In this document: positions 26,635-34,839 of the stretch, piece after piece | How the letters are laid out: the number at the start of each line of letters is the position of its first letter | How positions within the stretch are numbered: the first letter of the stretch is position 1 | Assembly (NCBI RefSeq): GCF_019352175.1 | Contig: NZ_JACBYI010000016.1 | Span: forward strand, 62,001 to 126,000 | DNA length: 64,000 bases | Source: Paenibacillus sp. S150 | GTDB lineage: Bacteria; Bacillota; Bacilli; Paenibacillales; Paenibacillaceae | Direction: 5' to 3' | Notes under the pieces: model-generated | The model's database searches: none | The model's input: only the letters and a program-made list of their open reading frames with translations | Told to the model about the DNA's origin: nothing | Position numbers and translations under genes: made by a program

Positions 26635-27066
26635 TTAAGCTTCGATAATTTCCACCGAAGTCATTTTGTCGCGTCCCTGGAAAGCATCTACTTTGTCCAT
26701 GCCTTCGACCACTTTGCCGAATACGGTGTGTACGCCGTCAAGGTGAGGCTGCGGTGCGTAAGCAATGTAGAACTGGCTTCCGCCTGTATTCTTGCCGGCA
26801 TGCGCCATAGCCAGCGAACCGCGTTCGTGCTTGTTCGGATTGATCTCGCAGTCGATGGTATAGCCAGGACCGCCGGAGCCTGTACCATTGGGACAGCCGC
26901 CTTGGGCTACGAAGCCTGGAATCACGCGGTGGAATACCAAGCCGTTGTAAAACCCTTCTTTTGCCAGCTTCTCAAAGTTGGCCACCGTATTGGGAGCATC
27001 CTTTTCAAACAGGTCGAGCAGCACAACGCCGCCGTTTTCGAGTGTAATTTTCGCTTGCTTTGCCAT
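26635..27066 (-). CDS. ppiB: Peptidyl-prolyl cis-trans isomerase, cyclophilin type (PpiB)
   Basis: 143-residue cytoplasmic cyclophilin that speeds proline isomerisation in protein folding. Active-site motifs are FHRVIPGFVAQGGCP, GSLAMAHAGKNTGGSQFYI and HTVFGKVVEGMD. In B. subtilis ppiB lies beside lysA, as here. Confidence 0.96.
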   Translation of the reverse strand: MAKQAKITLENGGVVLLDLFEKDAPNTVANFEKLAKEGFYNGLVFHRVIPGFVAQGGCPNGTGSGGPGYTIDCEINPNKHERGSLAMAHAGKNTGGSQFYIAYAPQPHLDGVHTVFGKVVEGMDKVDAFQGRDKMTSVEIIEA

Positions 27067-27210
27067 ATGTAAATACCCCTTTCGAAATAACAGATGTAGA
27101 ACACGTTTATTAGTTTACTATGAAATCACGCACAAAGCAAAGCAGGCGGAAGTGAATTCCGCCTGCTTCATCCTGCTGTACGTTCTCTGCCGGGTCTTGC
27201 GCAGAAATAT

Positions 27211-28545
27211 TTACTTGGCCACCGCCTGCTTCGCGATGCGCGCCGGGACAATATCATTGGCGATAATGTCCTGATGCGACTCGCGGCGCACTACAAGGTC
27301 ACTCTGCCCGTTCTGGACGAACACTACTGCCGGACGGCGAATCCGGTTATAGTTGCTGGCCATCGAGTAATTGTACGCACCTGTGCAGGCCACGGCCAGC
27401 AGATCCCCGCTCTCTACCTTCGGAAGCTCCACATCCCAGATCAGCATATCGCCGCTTTCGCAGCATTTGCCGGCAATGGAGACTGTTTCTTCGTTCGGTT
27501 CAGCCGCACGGTTCGCGAGCAGCGCCTCGTATTTGGATTCATAGAGCGCCGGACGCGGATTGTCGGTCATGCCGCCGTCAACGGCAACATATTTGCGTAC
27601 ACCGGGAATCTCCTTGTTCGTGCCTACAGTGTACAGCGTGGTTCCGGCATCGCCAACAATGCTGCGGCCGGGCTCTACCCAGATCTGCGGCAGCGTCTCG
27701 CCGATTCCGGTAAAGTGCGTCTTCACCGCACCCGTGATTGCCGCCACATATTCGGATACCTGCAGCGGCGTATCGCCTTCCACATAACGGATGCCGAAGC
27801 CGCCGCCGAGATTGACCACCGGGAATGCGACGCCCAGCTCTTCCTTCACCTTGCGCGTGAAGTCGGCAATCCGCTCAACCGCAAGCTCGAAGCCCTCCGT
27901 TTCAAAAATCTGTGAGCCGATATGGGAATGAACGCCCAGCAGCTTGAGATTGCTCTTCCCGGAAGCGGCTCTTACCGCTTCCAGCGCAGAGCCGTTGCCG
28001 ATGTCGAAGCCGAACTTCGAGTCGGTCTGGCCGGTGGATGCATAGGCATGATGGGCATGCGCCTCCACACCCGGAGTCACGCGCAGCAGAATGTTCACCG
28101 TTACTTCCTTGCGCAGGGCGATCGCCTGCAGCATCCCAAGCTCCACCAGATTGTCGGCTACAAAGCAGCCGATTTCCGCATCAATCGCCATTTCAATCTC
28201 GTCCGGCGTTTTGTTGTTGCCGTGAAAATGGATGCGCTCCGCCGGAAATCCGGCCTGCAGCGCCGTATACAGCTCTCCATCCGACACAACGTCCAGCGAC
28301 AGCCCTTCTTCGTCGGCCAGGCGGCACATAGCCATGACCGAGAAGGCTTTGCTGGCATAAGCAACCTGAAAACCGAGCCCGGAAGCTGCAAAAGCATCCA
28401 TGTACTCGCGGCAGCGGCGCCGGACCAATTGCTCGTCCACTATATATAGCGGGGTACCATACTCCGCCTTCAATTCTGTCACATCACATCCGCCGATCTC
28501 CAGATGATTGGCATCATTAATTCGGCTCGTCCCGTGTAAAAACAT
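27211..28545 (-). CDS. lysA: Diaminopimelate decarboxylase LysA
   Basis: 444-residue fold-III PLP enzyme making lysine from meso-diaminopimelate. The PLP lysine is in QVAYASKAFSVMAM, the glycine loop in VNLGGGFGI, the phosphate site in WVEPGRSIV and the second-subunit Cys/Tyr residues in KCCESGDML and ACTGAYNYSM. The frame is open to 28668, but GGAGG stands 9 bases before the ATG at 28545 (MFLHGTSRIN). It follows the spoVA genes as in B. subtilis. Confidence 0.96.
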   Translation of the reverse strand: MFLHGTSRINDANHLEIGGCDVTELKAEYGTPLYIVDEQLVRRRCREYMDAFAASGLGFQVAYASKAFSVMAMCRLADEEGLSLDVVSDGELYTALQAGFPAERIHFHGNNKTPDEIEMAIDAEIGCFVADNLVELGMLQAIALRKEVTVNILLRVTPGVEAHAHHAYASTGQTDSKFGFDIGNGSALEAVRAASGKSNLKLLGVHSHIGSQIFETEGFELAVERIADFTRKVKEELGVAFPVVNLGGGFGIRYVEGDTPLQVSEYVAAITGAVKTHFTGIGETLPQIWVEPGRSIVGDAGTTLYTVGTNKEIPGVRKYVAVDGGMTDNPRPALYESKYEALLANRAAEPNEETVSIAGKCCESGDMLIWDVELPKVESGDLLAVACTGAYNYSMASNYNRIRRPAVVFVQNGQSDLVVRRESHQDIIANDIVPARIAKQAVAK

Positions 28546-28739
28546 TTGCGCAGTCCTCCAATTTCTGTGGAAAATCTTTGTTCCACCCTGTCTATTGTAT
28601 GTTTTGAAGCCCCGCCGAGTTCCTGCCATCAGCCTGCCGGAAGGCAATCTCCGCTTTTGAGGGGCCATTTAGTGTATTCAGTATACCAGACAGAGGGAAC
28701 GCCATAGAATGGACTAATTTGCAGTTGATTTGTATTTTC

Positions 28740-31355
28740 CTACTTTTTGTGCTCTTTCTCCTGGACAAGCGGCATCCGGGTATTGTCTCTGGTTTTATTG
28801 AAGGAAGGCCTTGTTTTGGAGCTGAGTACCGGCTGGCGCAGCAGAATCTCACCCATCGCCTTTGCATTAAACGGTATAAACGGCCACAAATATGACGAAT
28901 TGTAGGAACGGTGCGTAGTCAGCAGCACGACAAGCAGCGTGGAGCCAATCATGAAGCCCGGCACCTGGAATACGGCTACGGCGAGCAGCAGCGCAAGCCT
29001 GACAATCCGGTTCGCCAGTCCCAGCTCATAGCTGGGTGTGGCGAACATGCCGATGGAGGCGACCGCCATGTACAGCACGACCTCATTGACGAAGAGGCCT
29101 GTCTGCACGGCAATATCGCCAACCAGAATGGCGGCAATGAGACCCATGGCCGAGCCAAGCGGCGTCGGAGTGTGCACAGCCGCCATGCGCAGCAGATCGA
29201 CCCCAATCTCGACGATCAGGAACTGGGCGAGAAGCGGAATTTTGGCCGTCTTTTGCGGTCCGATGAACTCCAGCATCGCCGGCTTAAGCTCGGGATGGAT
29301 AACAAGCAGCATCCAGAGCGGCAGCAGGAACATCGAGGCAAAGATGCCAATGAACCGCACCCAGCGCAAATACGTCCCCATAAACGGAGTCTGGCGGTTC
29401 TCCTCGGCATGCTGGCAGAGATCAAAAAACGTCGTCGGCAGGATCATGACACTCGGCGAAGTATCGACAAACACCACAACCCTGCCTTCCAGCAGATGGG
29501 ACGCAACAACGTCGGGACGTTCCGAGTAACGCACAAGGGGGTAGGGATTCCAGCCTCCGCCCACAATGGCCTCTTCAAGCTGCTTGTCCGCAAGGGGAAT
29601 GCCGTCGATATCCACGCCTTTAATTTTATCGGTGACGGCCTGCACCTGGGTTTTATCAACAATATCGTCGATATAGGCCAGACAGACATCGGTGCGCGTC
29701 CGCCGGCCCACCTGGTGCATCTCAAGCTTCAGGCCCGGATCGCGTACCCGTCTCCGTACCAGGGCGATGTTGCTCAGCAGTGTCTCTGTGAACCCGTCGC
29801 GCGCTCCGCGCACTACCCGTTCAATGGACGGCTCATCGGGACTGCGCGATGGATAGGAGCGGGTATCCATGACGATAACTTCCGTTTCTCCTTCAAGGAA
29901 GATAACGCTCATACCCGAGAGGACTTTATTGATGCTCTCGCTTAATAGCTCTCCCTTCTCCACCTGCACATGGGGGATGTACTCGCTCATGAAGCTGGCC
30001 AGCACATCCGCAGAAATATTCTCCGGGGTCAGGTAGGTCAGGCGCTTCAGGATTTCATCGATAATGGTATCCTTGGCGAATCCGCTGATGCACAGCAGAG
30101 CCGCCTTGCGTCCGCCAAAGGTCATCTCCCGGAACACCACATCAAAGGATGAATTCAGGCCCATGACTTCAGCGAGTGTTTTTTTGGTGTCCTCCAGCAT
30201 CGGCGGAATTTTGTCATTGCCCTGCCAGTAAATAATCGAACTCTCCAGGGAGCCGGACTGCTCGGCATCGCGTTTCTTTTGCATCGGGTCGGCGTCCTTC
30301 TTCGCCTCTGCCCGGCTGGCGTTATTCTTCCCGGCGCGTTCCCCGTTCTTCTCCGGCTGCTGTGCCCGGGCGTCCCCGGCCGGGCCAGCCTGTGCTTGTT
30401 CGCCCGCAGCCCCATCATTGTCATCGCTGCCGGTGTCTTCCTCCGGTTCTTCGTCGTCCCCGAACAGTCTGGCAAAAAAACCTTTTCTGCCGCTCTCCGG
30501 CTCCTGTGCTCCCAGCTCGTCCGCAGCCTCCGTGTCCTGCGCATTCCCGCCGCTTACACTGCCTCCATCACCGCTGACTTCAGCCGCCTCAACAGTATCC
30601 CGATGCTTTGTTCCCTCCTGACCGGATGTGCCCGGTCCATCGGAAGGCTGCAGATCATGATCTCCATATCCGGTTGCTCCGGCGTCTACTCCAATGCCGG
30701 CACCGCTGCCGGACGAATTGCCCGCCTGGTGCTCTTCGCCGTCTCCCGCAGCCGAAGCGCCGTCAGCGGACGAACCGCCGCCATCAGGCTCGTCCGGGTC
30801 CGGGGCATCGGCATCCTGCTTGCCTCCGCCATCTTCTGCCTTGGCAGCGTCAGCTTCTGCAGGCGCCGCGTCACCGCCGTCACGTTCGCCTCCTGAAGCC
30901 TCACGGGTTCCTGCCCCGGCGCCGTCTCCGGAATCCGTTTCAGCTCCAGATGATGCTTCCTCCGGTTCCTCTTCGTCTCCGAACAAGGAGGCCAGGAAGC
31001 CCATGGCGCCGCTTTTGGGCTTCTCTGCCCCGGGCTCCTCCGCTGCCTCTGCATCCTGGGGGCGGCCGTCTCCGGGAACAGCGGCAGCTGTTCCTGCCCG
31101 GCTCCCCTGATCCGTTGCCCCGGCTTCCTCCGGCGCCCCTGTTTCATTCGAGGCTCCGTCAGCATTTGCTCCGGTTGGCGGCGCGGCTGCCTCTTCCTCC
31201 ATATCCGCAGGCGCCTCTGTCCGGGCTTCCCCGTCATTCGAATCCGTTTGGGCGGCGGCTTCGCCATCACTGTCCTGCCTGTGCGCCTGTTCCGCCGCCT
31301 TGGCTTTTTCTTTTGAAGCTTCTACGCAGTCTCCGCTGTGAACATACCTGACCAC
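28740..31355 (-). CDS. spoVAF: SpoVAF / GerA-family spore germination protein with long acidic N-terminal extension
   Basis: 871 residues. From about 370 to the end it is a GerA-family protein like SpoVAF: a cytoplasmic region (SFDVVFREMTFGGRKAALL), then EGRVVVFVDTSPSVMILPTTF and several membrane segments. Residues about 10-368 are an Asp/Glu/Ala/Gly-rich, probably disordered extension with two copies of a block of about 36 residues (about 99-134 and 272-307), each containing GFxAxLFGDxEEPEE. B. subtilis SpoVAF has about 493 residues. GTG 31355 follows AAGGGGG. It stands after spoVAB and before lysA, the canonical place of spoVAF. It probably takes part in the spore inner-membrane germination machinery. 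Confidence 0.88.
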   Translation of the reverse strand: MVRYVHSGDCVEASKEKAKAAEQAHRQDSDGEAAAQTDSNDGEARTEAPADMEEEAAAPPTGANADGASNETGAPEEAGATDQGSRAGTAAAVPGDGRPQDAEAAEEPGAEKPKSGAMGFLASLFGDEEEPEEASSGAETDSGDGAGAGTREASGGERDGGDAAPAEADAAKAEDGGGKQDADAPDPDEPDGGGSSADGASAAGDGEEHQAGNSSGSGAGIGVDAGATGYGDHDLQPSDGPGTSGQEGTKHRDTVEAAEVSGDGGSVSGGNAQDTEAADELGAQEPESGRKGFFARLFGDDEEPEEDTGSDDNDGAAGEQAQAGPAGDARAQQPEKNGERAGKNNASRAEAKKDADPMQKKRDAEQSGSLESSIIYWQGNDKIPPMLEDTKKTLAEVMGLNSSFDVVFREMTFGGRKAALLCISGFAKDTIIDEILKRLTYLTPENISADVLASFMSEYIPHVQVEKGELLSESINKVLSGMSVIFLEGETEVIVMDTRSYPSRSPDEPSIERVVRGARDGFTETLLSNIALVRRRVRDPGLKLEMHQVGRRTRTDVCLAYIDDIVDKTQVQAVTDKIKGVDIDGIPLADKQLEEAIVGGGWNPYPLVRYSERPDVVASHLLEGRVVVFVDTSPSVMILPTTFFDLCQHAEENRQTPFMGTYLRWVRFIGIFASMFLLPLWMLLVIHPELKPAMLEFIGPQKTAKIPLLAQFLIVEIGVDLLRMAAVHTPTPLGSAMGLIAAILVGDIAVQTGLFVNEVVLYMAVASIGMFATPSYELGLANRIVRLALLLAVAVFQVPGFMIGSTLLVVLLTTHRSYNSSYLWPFIPFNAKAMGEILLRQPVLSSKTRPSFNKTRDNTRMPLVQEKEHKK

Positions 31356-31370
31356 ACCATAACCCCCTTT

Positions 31371-31796
31371 TTACTGTCGGTACACAAACCAGTCAAACAA
31401 TGATCCCGCGACCTTGCCGCACACCATGGCCATCAGCAGTCCGAGCAGCAGATGGGTCATATGCAGGCGCTTGGCCAGGATTGGCAGCACATTCAGCACT
31501 TCGGTCAGGGCCGCAGCCAGCATGCCGACAAAAACCCCGTCGAACAGGCCTACCCCCAGCTCCGCCAAAGGCCCGGCCGCAATCCTCCAGTTCCAGAAAT
31601 CAGACATGGTGCCCAGGAGCGAGCCGCCTACCATAGCCCCCTCATACCAATGCACTTTATCGTAGGATGAGGTCAGCTGGGCCAGCCTGGGAACCATATC
31701 CAGCACAATAAAGAGAGCAATCACTCCGCCGCCGACAGCAATGCCTCCGGCAATGCCCAGCAGCAGATTCAGTCCCAGCGACAGCTGTGCAGTCAT
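31371..31796 (-). CDS. spoVAB: Stage V sporulation protein AB
   Basis: 141-residue membrane protein with four to five hydrophobic segments and the conserved stretches GGGVIALFIVLDMVPRLAQL and YEGAMVGGSLLGT. In Bacillus it is part of the SpoVA set active in dipicolinic acid handling in the forespore. Its start overlaps the spoVAA stop by four bases. Confidence 0.93.
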   Translation of the reverse strand: MTAQLSLGLNLLLGIAGGIAVGGGVIALFIVLDMVPRLAQLTSSYDKVHWYEGAMVGGSLLGTMSDFWNWRIAAGPLAELGVGLFDGVFVGMLAAALTEVLNVLPILAKRLHMTHLLLGLLMAMVCGKVAGSLFDWFVYRQ

Positions 31797-32455
31797 GATC
31801 CATCCTCCATGCGTCCGGAGGCTTCAGCGCCACGGCGTTTCATTTTGCTGTACTCTTCGTTGACGACATACTGGTCGATATTTTTCTGGTACAGGAACAT
31901 TTCCACTTCGAGCGGGGTCGGTTCCTCGTTCCACTTTTTCTTGAATAAATGATTGAAAAAAATCACCATGCCAAAGCCGATGCCGAGCGAATAGGCAATC
32001 TGGAAGACATACGGATGCTCATCCCGGCGGCCGGTCAGCATCTCGACAATCCTCACCTGCACCTCCAGCATGCTGACGTCGGCATGGAAATTCATAATCG
32101 TCAGCGCCGAGCCGAAGAACAGCAGCAGCCAGACCAGCACAAACAATGCAATGGACGGCTTGCGCCTTTCCAGAGGACCTTTAATCTGCACCAGCGTCCG
32201 CCCCTCGCCAATCGGCTGGATATCCGCACCCGGCACAAGCTCCTGGATCTTCGGAATCACCGTAAGCAGGTCTATCAGGATCAGGTTGCCGTCGCTTTGA
32301 ACGGGGTCCAGCAGGCGCAGCGAATACAGCGGTTCCCTCCACTCCGGATCGGTAATCAGATAGGCTACATCACGCAGCAGAACACCCTTGCCTTTGGGCA
32401 CCGTCACCCGGTTTTTGAGCTGTATGTAAATAGCGGGGGCCGAATCGGCAGTCAT
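31793..32455 (-). CDS. spoVAA: Stage V sporulation protein AA
   Basis: 220 residues. A soluble N-terminal domain (about 1-95) is followed by two membrane segments (about 104-124 and 152-172) and a charged C-terminal tail (WNEEPTPLEVEMFLYQKNIDQ split over about 178-198). ATG follows AGGAGG. First gene of the local spoVA operon, behind a SigG-like promoter. Confidence 0.92.
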   Translation of the reverse strand: MTADSAPAIYIQLKNRVTVPKGKGVLLRDVAYLITDPEWREPLYSLRLLDPVQSDGNLILIDLLTVIPKIQELVPGADIQPIGEGRTLVQIKGPLERRKPSIALFVLVWLLLFFGSALTIMNFHADVSMLEVQVRIVEMLTGRRDEHPYVFQIAYSLGIGFGMVIFFNHLFKKKWNEEPTPLEVEMFLYQKNIDQYVVNEEYSKMKRRGAEASGRMEDGS

Positions 32456-32761
32456 GCGCGGACACCTCCTGAAAAATCTGATGAGAAGCGTTTCGAGATC
32501 AAAGAATAACGGTAGTATGGGAGAAAAGGCTTATTTTTACTCTTTGCCGCTTCAAAACAATATTTTGGCGCAAAATTGCCGGAGCAGGACTCACAGAAAA
32601 TGCGCGCAAAATGATTTCCAAAAATGCATAAAAGTTGGTTTTTTATAGGTACCGTGATCCTCTGTGCGGGCTTACACTCTTCATGGAAACCAAAGGAGGC
32701 GATACATTGTAAGCGGATTCAAGGAGTGATTCCAAACAACCTAATTCCGGGAGGGTATAAC
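32456..32761. other. Divergent intergenic region spoVAA / galactanase
   Basis: 306 bases. It holds the SigG-like promoter on the minus strand; on the plus strand I see AGGAGG at 32695 without a sensible reading frame behind it (TTG then stop). No other feature recognised. Confidence 0.5.
32513..32543 (-). promoter_or_regulatory. Likely SigG promoter of spoVAA-spoVAB-spoVAF
   Basis: On the minus strand, AGAGTA (32543-32538), 18 bases, CATACTA (32519-32513). The -10 is a perfect SigG match and the -35 matches TGAATA at 4 of 6. About 58 bases ahead of spoVAA. SigG control of spoVA is known in B. subtilis. Confidence 0.55.
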
Positions 32762-33796
32762 ATGGTTCAAATTTATGCAAAACGATGGCTCAAGCTGGGC
32801 CTCTGCCTGATTCTGGCGTTCGGCGCCTGTTTCAGCTTATCAGGAGACAAGCGCGCTGTTGCTGCCGCGGCGTTTGCCAAGGGGGCCGATGTAGGCTGGC
32901 TGTCCGAAATGGAATACTATAATTGGTCCTTCTACAATGACAGCGGAGCCAAGCAGGATTTGCTGCAGATTCTCAAGGATCACGGGATGAACTCCATCCG
33001 GCTGCGGGTGTGGGTCAATCCTTCCATCAACTTCTCGAATAAGGCCGATGTGGTCAAGCAGGCGGTGCGGGCCAAAAACATGGGCTTCCGCATCATGATC
33101 GACTTCCATTACAGCGACACCTGGGCTGATCCGGGCAACCAGAAGAAGCCCGCCGCCTGGGCCAGCAAAAGCTTCAGTGCGCTGAAGACAGCGGTATACG
33201 ACCATACCTACGATGTCCTGAATACGCTTAAGAGCAATGGCGTGACGCCGGAGTGGGTGCAGGTCGGCAATGAAACGAACAACGGCATGCTCTGGGAGGA
33301 CGGCAAGGCCTCGGTGAGCATGGGCAATTTTGCCGCCTTGATTAATTCGGGCTACAGCGCGGTCAAAGCCGTCAACAGCGGCACCAAGGTCATAGTCCAT
33401 CTGTCCAACGGCTATGACAATTCCCTGTTCCGCTGGATGTTTGACGGCCTCAAGGCGAACGGCGCCAACTATGACATCATCGGGATGTCGCTCTACCCGA
33501 CCACCAGCAACTGGTCCACACTGAATGCGCAAACCCTGACCAACATGAATGATATGGTCTCGCGCTACGGCAAAGAGGTGATGATTACCGAAGTCGGCAT
33601 GGATGTCAGTGCTCCGGCAACCGCCAAAGCCTTCCTGACCGACATCATCAGCAAAACCAAATCCGTCAGCGGCGGCAAAGGCCTCGGCGTCTTCTACTGG
33701 GAGCCTGAATGCTACGGCACCTGGTATGCCTATACCAAAGGCGCCTTCGATTCCTCCGGCAAGCCGACGGTGGCGCTTGATGCTTTTTTGAACTAG
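32762..33796 (+). CDS. Secreted arabinogalactan endo-beta-1,4-galactanase (GH53)
   Basis: 344 residues. A signal peptide (about 1-33) is followed by a GH53 TIM barrel: FAKGADVGWLSEMEYYNW, SIRLRVWVNP, the acid/base Glu171 in WVQVGNETNNGML and the nucleophile Glu277 in VMITEVGMD, ending VFYWEPECYGTWY. It cuts beta-1,4-galactan side chains of pectin. The frame opens at 32624, but GGGAGGG before ATG 32762 gives the start that begins with the signal peptide. No carbohydrate-binding domain is attached. Hairpins follow the stop. Confidence 0.93.
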   Translation: MVQIYAKRWLKLGLCLILAFGACFSLSGDKRAVAAAAFAKGADVGWLSEMEYYNWSFYNDSGAKQDLLQILKDHGMNSIRLRVWVNPSINFSNKADVVKQAVRAKNMGFRIMIDFHYSDTWADPGNQKKPAAWASKSFSALKTAVYDHTYDVLNTLKSNGVTPEWVQVGNETNNGMLWEDGKASVSMGNFAALINSGYSAVKAVNSGTKVIVHLSNGYDNSLFRWMFDGLKANGANYDIIGMSLYPTTSNWSTLNAQTLTNMNDMVSRYGKEVMITEVGMDVSAPATAKAFLTDIISKTKSVSGGKGLGVFYWEPECYGTWYAYTKGAFDSSGKPTVALDAFLN

Positions 33797-33902
33797 GGCA
33801 CTGTTGCAAGGAGCCAAGTGGAAACGGCTACGCCGTCCGTATAAGGACGGTATCCGTTTCAGCAAGAAAGATAAGGCTAATTTATAGCGTGAAACATATC
33901 AA

Positions 33903-34054
33903 CCTGAATTTCGAAAGTAAGTATCCACAAATCATTAAAAAGCTCCACACGAAGGGATTTCTTGCTAAAAGCAGCTTGCACCCAATGGGTGAAGGAAAAA
34001 GAGGGTTATCCCTTGTCCGATCTGGACGGGTTCAATTCACTTTCGAAATTCAGG
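33903..34054 (+). repeat. MITE-like element, copy 1, 16-bp terminal inverted repeats
   Basis: 152 bp bounded by CCTGAATTTCGAAAGT and its exact reverse complement. Inside is CACCC-AAT-GGGTG and no coding frame. A second copy is at 44649-44802. The structure suits a non-autonomous transposable element or a long-hairpin RNA. No target duplication is evident. Confidence 0.7.
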
Positions 34055-34073
34055 ATCAATTCTTATCTTTCAA

Positions 34074-34160
34074 AATAACCCCGCAAAGCGGGGCCTTGGC
34101 TTCGATGATGACTCAGGTACTTTGCGGGGACCCCAAAACACATAAATTCTTATCTTTCAA
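34074..34160 (+). repeat. CCCCGC hairpin module, copy A
   Basis: Begins AATAACCCCGCAAAGCGGGG (hairpin CCCCGC-AAA-GCGGGG), then CCTTGGCTTCGATGATGACT, CAGGTACTTTGCGGGGACCC and CAAAACACATAAATTCTTAT. Other copies lie at 41053-41240 (interrupted) and 44155-44240. Confidence 0.75.
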
Positions 34161-34166
34161 GAGAAA

Positions 34167-34206
34167 ACGGCCGCGCCGTCCTTAACCGGACAGCACAGCC
34201 GTTTTG
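34167..34206 (+). terminator. Terminator-like hairpin in repeat region
   Basis: AAACGGC, inner CCGTCC/CGGAC, then GCCGTTTTGTG. Reads as a strong hairpin with a short T-run; no gene directly upstream, so it belongs to the repeat mosaic. Confidence 0.4.
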
Positions 34207-34338
34207 TGTTATTAAGCGCCGGGAGCCCGCCACATAGTGAGGCAGTGATTCTCCCGCAGTTCCAGGCCACCTTGAGCCGCGGGGCAATCCCAAACGGAAA
34301 AAGTGATCTTAATCCACTCCGTTCTGCTCCAAAACAAG

Positions 34339-34642
34339 CGCTATATGAGCTGAACCGGAGAACCCGGAAAAGCTGGCGGAACGCAGGGAGATTCATAGGG
34401 AACGGAAGCGAAGTGTAAAAAGTAACACTAATGGGCTGGAATCCCGGATTGAACGGGCTTTAGTGGGATTTTGTACACTTCATGGAGGCCCGTTCACCCC
34501 ATTCGGCTGATTTCAGCCGGATTAGTTGTACTTTTTCCCACCAGGAATGATCCAGGATCGGAATGCGCTACCTTAGTGTTCCTTTTTCCACTAAAATGGC
34601 TGCCCTTTGGATGAATGTTCCAAGTTCAGCTTATATAGTGGC
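34339..34642 (+). repeat. Four-unit AGTG...CACT element, copy R1
   Basis: About 300 bp with four imperfect palindromic units starting at 34411, 34460, 34522 and 34573 (spacings 49, 62, 51). Unit 4 reads TTAGTGTTCCTTTTTCCACT. A CGGCTGA/TCAGCCG hairpin lies between units 2 and 3. The element recurs inverted at 40519-40800, and its four-unit array recurs in direct orientation at 53827-54010. Confidence 0.8.
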
Positions 34643-34839
34643 AAAATACATTTAAGCTGGTCGATATGCACCATAGCAGGTGAACTCGCTTCAATATAAG
34701 TCTGCTAATTCCCGCTAACATGCCGGCGGAATGCTTTGAGCATATTAAAATTTACTAATTCAACTTCACTCCCACTGCTGCTCCCGCGAATGTGCTCCGG
34801 CATTCCACCCCGCCGTACCATCCGCAACGGTAAATCATA

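Larger units (their letters stand above)
33797..34839. other. Repeat-built noncoding region
   Basis: No credible gene in 1043 bases. In order: a hairpin with AAACGG/CCGTTT outer and CCGTCC/GGACGG inner arms (33825-33860, relative at 44823-44860); a roughly 150-bp inverted-repeat element; the CCCCGC hairpin module; a terminator-like hairpin (34167-34206); and the four-unit repeat R1. Bases 34650-34839 are AT-rich with nothing recognised. Confidence 0.7.
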
